Shown: piece by piece, positions 53,917 through 61,843 of the stretch
Layout of the letters: each line of letters begins with the position of its first letter
Numbering within the stretch: the first letter of the stretch is position 1
Source of the DNA: a virus
Strand: one strand, 5' to 3'
IMG/VR virus record: IMGVR_UViG_3300040801_001224
Span: 248,001-312,000 of that record
Length of the DNA: 64,000 nucleotides
Notes under the pieces: model-generated
Seen by the model: only the letters and a program-made list of their open reading frames with translations
What the model was told of the DNA's origin: nothing
The model's database searches: none
Translations under genes and position numbers: made by a program

Positions 53917-55413
53917 ATGAAAAACTTCGAAAACGGCCTACTGAGCCAAATCAGAAACACATATGGTATCGCAAGCGATACTGACTCTTACAAACTATCT
54001 CACCACGTCCAATACAAGTTGGGTGCTGACATGATGATTTCATATATTGAATCACGTGGCGGTGAGTTTGATGAAACTGTATGGTTTGGCCTACAGTTAA
54101 TCATTAAAGAATACTTGATGCAACCTATTACCAGCGAACAAGTTGATAACATGATTGCGTTTGAAAAAACACACCTTGGCGGTAACGTTACTGGTGACTT
54201 GGAAATTGCTCTACGCACTGTAGTCGAAGATTATGATGGCATGTTGCCAATTCGCATACGTGCTGTGGAAGAAGGTTCAATCATCCCAGTTAAAAATGTG
54301 CTGGCAACCATTGAAACCAGTGTTCCAGACCCACGCATCTTTAGCTTAGTTTCTTACTTTGAGACTAAGATCCTACGTGTTTGGGCACCAACTACTGTAG
54401 CCACTATGAGCTACAATATCCGCAAGCATATCCTTGCTGGCTTAGAACTAACGAGTGAAGATCCACAAGGACAAATTCCATTCAAGTTACACGACTTCGG
54501 TGCTCGAGGTGTGAGCTCATTGGAGACTGCGGCATTTGCTGGTGCTGGACACTTAGTTTCATTCCTGGGTAGTGATACAACCATTGCTATCATGGCCGCT
54601 AACTTGGGGTACAATGAAGAAATGAGTGCTTTTAGCATCCCAGCTTCAGAACACAGCACAACCACAATGTGGGGTCCTGATGGTGAGCAAGCGTTCGTAG
54701 ACAACATGTTTAAGAACTACGCTAAAGAAGGAGCTATCTTTGCTACAGTAGCAGACAGCTTTGATATTCTTAACTTCGTAGATCGGATTGCGCCTAAGAT
54801 GAAAGACCGTTTGATTGAGTCTGGTGCTACATGGGTTATACGCCCTGACAGTGGTGATCCAGTACTCACTCCGATTAACGTTGTTGAAAAGCTCGCCGAA
54901 CACTTTGGTTACGAAGTCAATGCTAAGGGCTTTAAAGTTCTTAACAATGTACGTGTTATCCAGGGTGACGGCATCAATATTGATGATGTACGTGACATTG
55001 TTGATATCATGATCCAGAAGGGTTGGAGTATTGACAACATTGCGTTTGGTATGGGCGGTGGCCTGTTACAAAAGAACAACCGTGATACACAGAAGTTCGC
55101 AATGAAATGCTGTGCCGCACGTATTGATGGCGAATGGGTTGATGTGTACAAAGACCCTAAGATCTACGATCCAAACACTTGGGGCGTAATCAACAAGCAG
55201 GGTGACAACGGCTTTAAAACATCCAAGAAAGGACGCTTAGAGCTTATGTACAACTCACAGACTGACACTTGGGAGACTATGCCTAAGAGTATTGCCAACG
55301 ATTACAATGGCAAGTTTGGGTGGACTAAGAAGCTGGAAACAGTATATGAAAACGGCAGATTAGTCAAAGACCTAACCCTGGCGCAGGTCCGTGCCAACGC
55401 CGGAACATTCTAA
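53917..55413 (+). CDS. nadV: Nicotinamide phosphoribosyltransferase (NAMPT)
   Basis: 498 aa, full length. SDTDSYKLSHHVQY, ISYIESRGGEFDETVWFGLQ, HDFGARGVSSLETAAFAGAGH, MWGPDGEQAF..., VIRPDSGDPV and IAFGMGGGLLQKNNRDTQKFAMKC are the family's substrate and PRPP-site blocks. Makes NMN from nicotinamide for the adjacent NadM-type enzyme. This pair is the known phage NAD-rebuilding pathway that defeats NAD-depleting immunity. Start at 53917 with GGGAGA; 49 nt after nadM, so one operon. Confidence 0.93.
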   Translation: MKNFENGLLSQIRNTYGIASDTDSYKLSHHVQYKLGADMMISYIESRGGEFDETVWFGLQLIIKEYLMQPITSEQVDNMIAFEKTHLGGNVTGDLEIALRTVVEDYDGMLPIRIRAVEEGSIIPVKNVLATIETSVPDPRIFSLVSYFETKILRVWAPTTVATMSYNIRKHILAGLELTSEDPQGQIPFKLHDFGARGVSSLETAAFAGAGHLVSFLGSDTTIAIMAANLGYNEEMSAFSIPASEHSTTTMWGPDGEQAFVDNMFKNYAKEGAIFATVADSFDILNFVDRIAPKMKDRLIESGATWVIRPDSGDPVLTPINVVEKLAEHFGYEVNAKGFKVLNNVRVIQGDGINIDDVRDIVDIMIQKGWSIDNIAFGMGGGLLQKNNRDTQKFAMKCCAARIDGEWVDVYKDPKIYDPNTWGVINKQGDNGFKTSKKGRLELMYNSQTDTWETMPKSIANDYNGKFGWTKKLETVYENGRLVKDLTLAQVRANAGTF

Positions 55414-55432
55414 ATCTCCGGTAACCACTCGA

Positions 55433-55459
55433 AATGGGAGGGTAATTTATCCTCCCATT
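55433..55459 (+). terminator. Stem-loop after nadV, possible terminator
   Basis: Perfect 9-bp AATGGGAGG/CCTCCCATT hairpin, no T tract; overlaps the approach to the next promoter. Confidence 0.5.
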
Positions 55460-55462
55460 CCC

Positions 55463-55491
55463 TTGACATAACCACTTTTCTGTAGTATAAT
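55463..55491 (+). promoter_or_regulatory. Sigma70-like phage promoter for VWA gene
   Basis: TTGACA-17-TATAAT with TAACCACTTTTC. Confidence 0.9.
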
Positions 55492-55494
55492 ATG

Positions 55495-55502
55495 TATAAA
55501 TA
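55495..55502 (+). promoter_or_regulatory. Late promoter motif TATAAATA (exact T4 consensus)
   Basis: Four bases after the -10 box of the sigma70-type promoter; stacked promoters. Confidence 0.55.
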
Positions 55503-55524
55503 ATATTAAAGAGGACTTTATTAT

Positions 55525-56754
55525 ATGGCAACTTACGGCAAATCAGGACTATCACCAGAGATGGAACGTACCATCATATCAGCTCGTGTACGTATGCTGA
55601 TTAGTGCTCCTTTCTTTGGTACCCTTGCCACACGCCTAATCATCAAGAAAGCTGGTGATTGGTGCCCTACATTTGCTACTGATGGCAAATATCTGTATGT
55701 TAATCCAGAGTTTATGAAAGAGCTCGACAAGCATGAATTAGAGTTTGTTGTTGGTCATGAGGTGATGCACTGTGTTTATGACCACATGGGCCGACGTGGT
55801 GGACGTGATCCCAAGCTATGGAATGCGGCCGCAGACTTTGTTATTAACCTTGAGCTTGTAGATCAGAACGTTGGCAAAATGCCCAAGATGGGTCTGCTGG
55901 ACGAGAAGTATCGTGGCTTAAGTTCAGACGAGGTTTACGAACTGCTTGAAGAAGAGCAAGACAAGAACGGCGACCAGGGTTATGAAACACTGGACGTTCA
56001 CATGGAGCCTAACAGTGGTGGTGGTGATGGTGATGGTGATGGTGATGCTACCAACGGTCCTATCTCAATCTCAGAAGAAGAGCGTAAAGCTTTAAGCGAT
56101 GAAATTAAACAGGCTGTGATGGAAGCCGCTAAGGCCGCCGGTGCTGGCAATGTTCCAGGTGGTGTCAAGCGTATGATTAAAGATTTGGTTGAGCCTGAAA
56201 TGGACTGGCGTGAGCTATTACAAGCTGAACTGCCAAGCATGTTTAAAGATGACTTTACTTTCTCACGTCCTTCACGTAAGAATAGTTCTTTAGGTGGTAT
56301 CTACTTGCCTGGACAGGACCAAGCTAATCGTGTAGAATGTGCTATTGCTATTGACACATCAGGTTCCATTGGTGAGTCAATGCTACGTGACTTTATTTCA
56401 GAAATTAAAGGCATCATGGACCAGTTCGATGACTTTGTTATCACCATGTGGTTCTTTGATACGCAGACATACACCGTACACAAGTTCAATCCAGATAACT
56501 TACATGACATTCTGGAAGTTGAAATTGAAGGTGGCGGTGGTACTGACTTCGTCTGTAACTTTGACTTAATGAAAGAAATGGATTTAGTTCCTGAGAAGTA
56601 TATTTGCTTTACAGATGGATTTCCGTGGGACAGTTGGGGTGATCCGGATTATTGCTCCACAATCTTTGTAGTACATGGGAGTCCAGATATCACTGCTCCT
56701 TTCGGACAGACCGTTTACTACGATCACAAGAAAGAAGGAACAACTAAGGGTTAA
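55525..56754 (+). CDS. VWA-domain protein with N-terminal peptidase-like domain (MoxR partner)
   Basis: 409 aa. N-terminal half: ELEFVVGHEVMHCVYDH is an HExxH zinc-protease-like motif as in DUF2201 N-terminal domains. A Gly/Asp repeat (GGGDGDGDGDA) separates it from a C-terminal VWA-like domain: AIAIDTSGSIG (MIDAS D-x-S-x-S), GGGGTDF and CFTDGFPWDSW. Together with the MoxR ATPase at 44415 it makes the MoxR/VWA pair known from bacteria and some phages. AAGAGGA site; terminator follows. Confidence 0.87.
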   Translation: MATYGKSGLSPEMERTIISARVRMLISAPFFGTLATRLIIKKAGDWCPTFATDGKYLYVNPEFMKELDKHELEFVVGHEVMHCVYDHMGRRGGRDPKLWNAAADFVINLELVDQNVGKMPKMGLLDEKYRGLSSDEVYELLEEEQDKNGDQGYETLDVHMEPNSGGGDGDGDGDATNGPISISEEERKALSDEIKQAVMEAAKAAGAGNVPGGVKRMIKDLVEPEMDWRELLQAELPSMFKDDFTFSRPSRKNSSLGGIYLPGQDQANRVECAIAIDTSGSIGESMLRDFISEIKGIMDQFDDFVITMWFFDTQTYTVHKFNPDNLHDILEVEIEGGGGTDFVCNFDLMKEMDLVPEKYICFTDGFPWDSWGDPDYCSTIFVVHGSPDITAPFGQTVYYDHKKEGTTKG

Positions 56755-56758
56755 AACC

Positions 56759-56779
56759 AAAGGGCCGTCAGGCCCTTTT
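56759..56779 (+). terminator. Rho-independent terminator
   Basis: AAGGGCC/GGCCCTT, GTCA loop, T run; inside the 3' end of the convergent HNH gene. Confidence 0.82.
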
Positions 56780-57763
56780 CCATCCTTTGTAATATTCTTG
56801 TTTTCCATTCCACACCAAACCTAATCCATTTGGTTTTAACTCGGGAAACTCACGTACTATATCTTTAATCATTCTGCCATATATCATATCGCCGTCATCA
56901 TTTATAAACTTGTATTTACTGTAACTACATTCTTCATAAGGGATACCGATCAACCTTTCGTCATATTTTCTCCAGCCTTTATATTCTAATCGGGCACCGG
57001 TATTAATTGAACTCAAAACGCTGAGACTCATAGGAAGTTTATTGGACAACTCAGTTAGATTGGCCACCACAACTACATTGCCTTCAGGATCAATGAACTT
57101 ATACTCATTGGTTTCTATACGACCAGGAACACATTTAGGTGGGCATGAAAATTCAATATAGTTCCTTTCGCCATCATTATACCATTTCTTGCCACTGTTT
57201 AGATCTCCTCCCGACCCATTTTCTTTGGATCGTATGCTACAGGCCTTTCTAAATTCTTCTGATCGCTTCAAATCCTTGTTTGCTTTGGAAATCTTTTGTT
57301 TGGTTTCTTCGGTGTGAGACCTTTTTGGATTTGATTCATTGTGTTTTTTAACTTTTTCAGATATCAAAGTCCTTGTTTCCTGACTATGTGACTTGCCATA
57401 CATTGGATTTCCTTTCCCTGAGAGTGTCTTAGAGCATTGCTCCCTAATGTAATCATATGTTCTACTGTTGGGAACATAACGGTTACCATTGTGTGTAATA
57501 CTACTTGATAGCATTTTAGAGATAGCCAATACCATTTTACTTCGGGCTTTTCCTTTTGTCATTTTAGTTAAAAGTCTATGACATATAAAATGTTCCCTGG
57601 CCGTTAGCAGGATCATGTTATCTTTAACATCCTCACCACCCAGTGATTTAGGTATAATATGGTGTCCCTCATAGTATCTTTCACCACGGGTACGGTTTTC
57701 TTGTTGAGCTTTTTGAATAATCGAATAATATGTTCGAGTGTATTTGTTTTGTATAAATAACAT
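56768..57763 (-). CDS. HNH homing endonuclease with NUMOD3 repeats
   Basis: 331 aa. N-terminal HNH: YYEGHHIIPKSLGGEDVKDN and LTAREHFICHRLL. Then NUMOD3-type GKGNPMYGKSHSQETR and HTEETKQKISKANK helices and two C-terminal repeats with YKFI-x-x-G-x...KGW (about 235-330), DNA-binding NUMOD1/IENR-like. AGGAG site on the minus strand. It overlaps the VWA terminator, consistent with later insertion in an intergenic gap. Confidence 0.83.
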   Translation of the reverse strand: MLFIQNKYTRTYYSIIQKAQQENRTRGERYYEGHHIIPKSLGGEDVKDNMILLTAREHFICHRLLTKMTKGKARSKMVLAISKMLSSSITHNGNRYVPNSRTYDYIREQCSKTLSGKGNPMYGKSHSQETRTLISEKVKKHNESNPKRSHTEETKQKISKANKDLKRSEEFRKACSIRSKENGSGGDLNSGKKWYNDGERNYIEFSCPPKCVPGRIETNEYKFIDPEGNVVVVANLTELSNKLPMSLSVLSSINTGARLEYKGWRKYDERLIGIPYEECSYSKYKFINDDGDMIYGRMIKDIVREFPELKPNGLGLVWNGKQEYYKGWKRA

Positions 57764-57838
57764 TGCTGATACTCCTGTTTAGTATTAGAGTAGTCGGAAC
57801 TGCCATTCGCGGACTACACTTCTATTTACCACTTCTAC

Positions 57839-57867
57839 TTGACATAACCACTATTTCCTGCTATAAT
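57839..57867 (+). promoter_or_regulatory. Sigma70-like phage promoter for small-gene run
   Basis: TTGACA-17-TATAAT with TAACCACTATTT. Confidence 0.9.
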
Positions 57868-57898
57868 ATACATAATATAAATTAACAGTGAGTATTCA

Positions 57899-58192
57899 AT
57901 GAGAACTCAATTCCAAATACAGAAAGACATTAATGCCGTTTCAAGACAGATCGGAGAGCTTGAAGCTGAACTTGAATCCCTAATGGATGAAATGAATCAG
58001 GTAAAATTAGCACAGCCATCGGCACCATTGAATGAATCAGAACAGCATTTATTCGATTGGCTTGAAGTAGAAGATAGTGAATTACTATTAGCATGTATGG
58101 CGATGCGAAAGCAACGAGATGGCTGGGATCTAATGGACTGCTGTGACGATCTTGACTCCCGAACTTATCATGAATACTGCGAGGGATGGTAG
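57899..58192 (+). CDS. Hypothetical protein, 97 aa
   Basis: Coiled-coil N-terminus (QKDINAVSRQIGELEAELES) and an acidic C-terminal half. First gene of an 11-gene coupled run. Unknown. Confidence 0.6.
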   Translation: MRTQFQIQKDINAVSRQIGELEAELESLMDEMNQVKLAQPSAPLNESEQHLFDWLEVEDSELLLACMAMRKQRDGWDLMDCCDDLDSRTYHEYCEGW

Positions 58193-58710
58193 AGACCATG
58201 GATTATCTTAGGAACCATTGCTGGTGCAGTAGTTCACACTGGGATAACAAAATGTTTGATTGCCAGATTATGGTCTCACTTTTTTCTTACAAACACGGGT
58301 ATAAAGAAGATTGGAATAACCTAACACGTGAAGTTGAGGCGTTTAGTCAGGATAGAGCAGACCTACATGCCCGAGCAGTAGAAGCTATGAGGGAACAAGG
58401 GTTTGATTGTCCAGATGATCCTAAAGCAGGATACGTTAGAATAAGAAAGCTCAAGCCTGAAGTGATCGAATGGTTAGAGAACAATGTTGAAGACTACGAG
58501 GGTGGCAAGGGTTGGTGTGTTGGTAGTGATGAATATATCGTAGGTGATTCCAGTACAAGCTTGTCAGTGTTCCTACAACGCAGGAAAGATGCTATGAACT
58601 TCATTAAAACGTGGAGCAAGTATAAGAAGCCTATTAACTACTGTCAGTATTTCACAGACGTTCGTAAGCGACTTAACTTGGAAACTCTAAAGTATGAGAT
58701 AATACAATGA
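58186..58710 (+). CDS. Hypothetical protein, 174 aa
   Basis: Overlaps the upstream stop by 7 nt (ATG 58198 is an alternative). Contains an aromatic C-terminal part (FIKTWSKYKKPINYCQYF). Unknown. Confidence 0.62.
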   Translation: MVETMDYLRNHCWCSSSHWDNKMFDCQIMVSLFSYKHGYKEDWNNLTREVEAFSQDRADLHARAVEAMREQGFDCPDDPKAGYVRIRKLKPEVIEWLENNVEDYEGGKGWCVGSDEYIVGDSSTSLSVFLQRRKDAMNFIKTWSKYKKPINYCQYFTDVRKRLNLETLKYEIIQ

Positions 58711-58916
58711 CCGAATTGGATATTGATAAAGTTAAAGACTACATGGATAAGCAACCTACCATTGATGAAATGGCGGCTGACTTTGCTGATGAGAGCAAGT
58801 GTTCTAATTGTGGTAGAGAGATTAAAGATCCAAGACAAGCACATAAGATTATGGGTGGTTTAGTTGTTATATGTAATCACCGTAAAGGTGCATTCAACAG
58901 AATGACAGGAGTTTAA
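58707..58916 (+). CDS. Small zinc-ribbon-like protein, 69 aa
   Basis: ATGA overlap. CSNCGREIKDPRQAHKIMGG, then a single later Cys (VVICNH); one C-x2-C knuckle plus Cys/His could bind zinc. Unknown target. Confidence 0.58.
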   Translation: MTELDIDKVKDYMDKQPTIDEMAADFADESKCSNCGREIKDPRQAHKIMGGLVVICNHRKGAFNRMTGV

Positions 58917-58918
58917 CA

Positions 58919-59089
58919 ATGAAAGAACTTATTGAAAGAATTAATACTCTCAAAGAAAATAGAGAGAATGGTGAACGAGGTTTGGATCCAGCGATTGAAT
59001 TTTATGAGCGTATCGCTACAGAGATTGCTGGTTTAGAATCTGAAATTGAAAGACTTAGAAATACATGCGAGGGTAGAGACAAAGAATGA
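58919..59089 (+). CDS. Small coiled-coil protein, 56 aa
   Basis: AGGAGTT lies before the ATG; overlaps the next start (ATGA). Almost all helix (KELIERINTLKENREN... TEIAGLESEIERL). Confidence 0.58.
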   Translation: MKELIERINTLKENRENGERGLDPAIEFYERIATEIAGLESEIERLRNTCEGRDKE

Positions 59090-59301
59090 TTACTATTACG
59101 CTATTTGAAGGCATTAAGCAATTTGAATGTGACCTTCCTGAATTGCCGGAAGCCGGTATTCCTATTCGGGTAAAAGCATATAGGCCTGGTGACGACGACA
59201 ATCCTGTGGTTATTGATGCGATAATCGAAACCTACCTTGGTGTAGACTATGTTGAAAACACAGCTATGGCCAAGTGTGGATTAATTAAAGCAGTGGGATA
59301 A
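59086..59301 (+). CDS. Hypothetical protein, 71 aa
   Basis: Coupled. Beta-rich (IRVKAYRPGDDDNPVVIDAI). Unknown. Confidence 0.58.
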   Translation: MITITLFEGIKQFECDLPELPEAGIPIRVKAYRPGDDDNPVVIDAIIETYLGVDYVENTAMAKCGLIKAVG

Positions 59302-59310
59302 TAACTTACA

Positions 59311-59487
59311 ATGAATGAATATCAAAAAATTGCTGGCAAGGTCGCCACTGTAAACAAGCCTGGAGCTGTTACTCACGGAAAGCAATGTGTTGTTGAAGCA
59401 TATGACAAAGAAGCAAAGAAATACAGGGTGGGATTTGATGAGTCGTGGCAGGGCTGGTACAAGAGAAGTGAGTTGGAGATAGAGTAA
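59311..59487 (+). CDS. Small hypothetical protein, 58 aa
   Basis: Beta-barrel-like small domain (GKVATVNKPGAVTHGKQCVV..., WYKRSELEIE end), similar in style to KOW/SH3-like domains. Its stop overlaps the next ATG. Confidence 0.57.
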   Translation: MNEYQKIAGKVATVNKPGAVTHGKQCVVEAYDKEAKKYRVGFDESWQGWYKRSELEIE

Positions 59488-59759
59488 TGAGTTTTCAACC
59501 TGTAGGCTATACGCCTGAAGTTAAAGAAGCCATTAAAAAGGCTCACGACCGTATCGCATCACTCAGAGGCGAGAGAAATACATTTCGTGGTCAGTGTAAG
59601 TCACTTGAAGCACAGCTTAAAGAAGCTAATGATCGCATTCAAATATTAAACTTAGCACTGGGTGAAGCAGTTAAAGATATGCCTTATGAAAGTGATACTT
59701 ATTGTGTATCACTTGATTGCAAGTATAGTGATATATTAATTAATGATGAAGACAAATGA
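59487..59759 (+). CDS. Hypothetical coiled-coil protein, 90 aa
   Basis: ASLRGERNTFRGQCKSLEAQ and LKEANDRIQILNLALGEAV form a long coiled coil. One-base overlap upstream, ATGA downstream. Confidence 0.6.
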   Translation: MSFQPVGYTPEVKEAIKKAHDRIASLRGERNTFRGQCKSLEAQLKEANDRIQILNLALGEAVKDMPYESDTYCVSLDCKYSDILINDEDK

Positions 59760-59956
59760 ACGAACCTCTAAAAATTGTTATTAGTGTAGACGAATATGAA
59801 CATTTCAAAAATCTTTTGAATGGGCACGGTATTGAGTTCAAAGCATACCAGGGTCCTAAGATTTCATTGATGGTGATAGAGATTGAAGATGAGCAGGATG
59901 CCGCATTTGTTAAACTTAAATATTTTGGAAAGAGTGACGGATTTTATGGTGGATGA
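59756..59956 (+). CDS. Small protein of the recurrent C-terminal family, 66 aa
   Basis: SLMVIEIEDEQDAAFVKLKYF fits the shared strand-E/D-helix ending; the front half is strand, HFKNLLNGHGIEF helix-turn, strand. Unknown. Confidence 0.58.
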   Translation: MNEPLKIVISVDEYEHFKNLLNGHGIEFKAYQGPKISLMVIEIEDEQDAAFVKLKYFGKSDGFYGG

Positions 59957-60176
59957 AGAATTATTATATAAAACGTTGGCTGGGTTCACAGCCATCGAAG
60001 ACGACGGTTACTTACTTGACAACGGTTATTTAAAACATATATCAAGTGATAACTTTTTTAGTGCCGGCAATTTCATAGAATACAAAGCCCTTAAAGACTT
60101 TACGTTTAATGGCATAACTGTATTGGAAGGTAACCGGGTCAACATATATTCAGATGGATCAATATTAGTAAAATGA
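59946..60176 (+). CDS. Hypothetical protein, 76 aa
   Basis: ATG 59946 overlaps the upstream stop by 11 nt; longer frames from 59883 are unlikely. Beta-rich ending GNRVNIYSDGSILVK. Unknown. Confidence 0.57.
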   Translation: MVDEELLYKTLAGFTAIEDDGYLLDNGYLKHISSDNFFSAGNFIEYKALKDFTFNGITVLEGNRVNIYSDGSILVK

Positions 60177-60400
60177 GAATGACAATAACAGTTGACGGAC
60201 ATAGAGTCCCAGCAATCTTAGACCAAATGCCATGTGGCGGGACACCAATATTTGACCATGAGTCAGGTACATATTCCTACAGATGTGATTCATGCTTTGC
60301 GGTGATCGGTAGCATAGGCCAGCCACAGTCCTGTAAAGACATAAATGAGTTTGCAGAGAAAATGGGTTTTGAAAATGCTAACAGTACCGCATGTGATTAG
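60173..60400 (+). CDS. Hypothetical protein, 75 aa
   Basis: ATGA overlap. One C-x2-C (CDSCFAVIG) and further Cys; possible metal site. Unknown. Confidence 0.57.
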   Translation: MRMTITVDGHRVPAILDQMPCGGTPIFDHESGTYSYRCDSCFAVIGSIGQPQSCKDINEFAEKMGFENANSTACD

Positions 60401-60464
60401 ATACCACATACACTTTGGTGATCAGTTGCCACTGTTTAGTATTTATGATTGGGAGTTTGATTGA
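60375..60464 (+). CDS. Possible 29-aa peptide
   Basis: Overlaps the previous gene by 26 nt and the next ATG by one base (TGATG-type). Only its position in the coupled run supports it. Confidence 0.35.
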   Translation: MLTVPHVIRYHIHFGDQLPLFSIYDWEFD

Positions 60465-60682
60465 TGGCAGTGATAATGGCCACAATACCAAGTGACCGAA
60501 GTCCCGGTTGCTGGGCTAGAGTTAAAGAAGCTCTTAAGGAGCAAGGGTATAATGTAGATCGATACTTCATTAACCACAGAAACATGATGGTATTCGATAC
60601 AGATCCTGAATCAGCACTGGCGTTTAAATTAACATACGGCAGTAACAGCACAGTTAACGCCGATGATATACTAGATAAATAG
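60464..60682 (+). CDS. Small protein of the recurrent C-terminal family, 72 aa
   Basis: ATG 60464 rather than TTG 60461. Ends MMVFDTDPESALAFKLTYG, again the shared motif. The late promoter of the next gene lies in its last codons. Confidence 0.6.
   Translation: MAVIMATIPSDRSPGCWARVKEALKEQGYNVDRYFINHRNMMVFDTDPESALAFKLTYGSNSTVNADDILDK
60674..60681 (+). promoter_or_regulatory. Late promoter motif GATAAATA (leaderless type)
   Basis: Five bases before ATG 60687. Confidence 0.7.
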
Positions 60683-60686
60683 AGTT

Positions 60687-60866
60687 ATGGAAGTACAACA
60701 AACTAATTCAACAGCTAATACTCCACCGCCAACAGCGTCGACTGACAATGTCCAGAAAGAAGCTGAGATTGCGGTCGATGTTCAGCGCAAGCGTGAACAG
60801 GTAGAAGAAGTGACTGAAGCCAGTTCTGACAGCCAACTCGGCACAAACATTGACGTATACGCCTAA
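60687..60866 (+). CDS. Small acidic protein, 59 aa, predicted leaderless
   Basis: Thr/Pro-rich N-terminus (NSTANTPPPTAST), a charged helix (KEAEIAVDVQRKREQVEEV) and a SQLGTNIDVYA tail. A full late promoter at the leaderless spacing supports it. Unknown. Confidence 0.6.
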   Translation: MEVQQTNSTANTPPPTASTDNVQKEAEIAVDVQRKREQVEEVTEASSDSQLGTNIDVYA

Positions 60867-60874
60867 TAATCTTC

Positions 60875-60903
60875 TTGACAATCCGTCCTTTGTATAGTAT
60901 AAT
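60875..60903 (+). promoter_or_regulatory. Sigma70-like phage promoter (leaderless type)
   Basis: TTGACA-17-TATAAT; ATG 60909 follows after five bases. Confidence 0.87.
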
Positions 60904-60908
60904 AACGT

Positions 60909-61589
60909 ATGACTTATTGGAATCATAGAGAACTGACAACCGAACAGCCCTGGGCCAACAATAGACGGGCATGGGTTCAGGCCATTTATGATGGTAACAC
61001 AACAATACTTGACTTGCTCCCAGAAGCTCTCCCAAAAATGAAAGTTTCATATTTAAACTTCATTATGGAATATGGGATTAATCGTAGACAATGGGCTCAA
61101 AGGAAACAGGAAATCTGCGATAAAGTCAAAATATTAATCTTTGACGAATATAAAAGACGTGACCATAGAGTGCCAGTTGTCTCTCAGGACCAAGCAGAAC
61201 TTATCATAACTCGAGGACTCAAGTGGGATCATTTCACAAACGTCAGTGGCATTGTTAATCTCTATTATAAGTTTAAGCAACTAGGGTTCAAGGACCAGGC
61301 TGATGAAGCGTTTAATATGATTATGAACTTTAAGCCTGGGCAGGTTAAGAAACTATTGAAAACGTGGCCAGACTTTGTACAGTATGCTGAAGAAGGCAAG
61401 TTCCATGAGAAGATGGATAACATTAAAATACTCAGCGTATACTATAGAAACCCAGAGTTACGCAAACATCTAAACAAAGAATACTACGAGCTACTCAAAT
61501 CAGGCACATTTGCTGAGGCTTTAACTGCTGATAAGAAACGAACATATAGAGAAATAAAGTTCTTTGATAAGGAGTTTGGTTGTGAGTGA
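60909..61589 (+). CDS. Hypothetical helical protein, 226 aa, predicted leaderless
   Basis: All-helical, Trp- and Lys-rich (MTYWNHRELTTEQPW..., FNMIMNFKPGQVKKLLKTWP). No motif. First gene of a run to 62197. Confidence 0.62.
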   Translation: MTYWNHRELTTEQPWANNRRAWVQAIYDGNTTILDLLPEALPKMKVSYLNFIMEYGINRRQWAQRKQEICDKVKILIFDEYKRRDHRVPVVSQDQAELIITRGLKWDHFTNVSGIVNLYYKFKQLGFKDQADEAFNMIMNFKPGQVKKLLKTWPDFVQYAEEGKFHEKMDNIKILSVYYRNPELRKHLNKEYYELLKSGTFAEALTADKKRTYREIKFFDKEFGCE

Positions 61590-61842
61590 TAACTTTATTA
61601 AAATTACGAAGCGTAACGCAATACACAGAAGCGACTTCCTGGGGCTCATAGAAGACCCGGCCACCCACGTCAGGTTCCTACGCTTCAGGATACTGATTGA
61701 GACTAACACTGATATACAGGACGTCTTAGAAGAGATTGAAGAGCTTTCAACAGATATATATTATGTAGACATGGTTAACGCAAACACTACTGCCTACGTT
61801 TATTTTTACAGCGAAAAAGACTTCGCACAATTCAGGAGATAA
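61582..61842 (+). CDS. Small protein of the recurrent C-terminal family, 86 aa (GTG start)
   Basis: GTG overlaps the upstream stop (GTGAGTGA) with AAGGAG 9 nt before. Ends NANTTAYVYFYSEKDFAQFRR, a member of the shared pattern. Confidence 0.57.
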   Translation: MSDNFIKITKRNAIHRSDFLGLIEDPATHVRFLRFRILIETNTDIQDVLEEIEELSTDIYYVDMVNANTTAYVYFYSEKDFAQFRR

Positions 61843-61843
61843 T

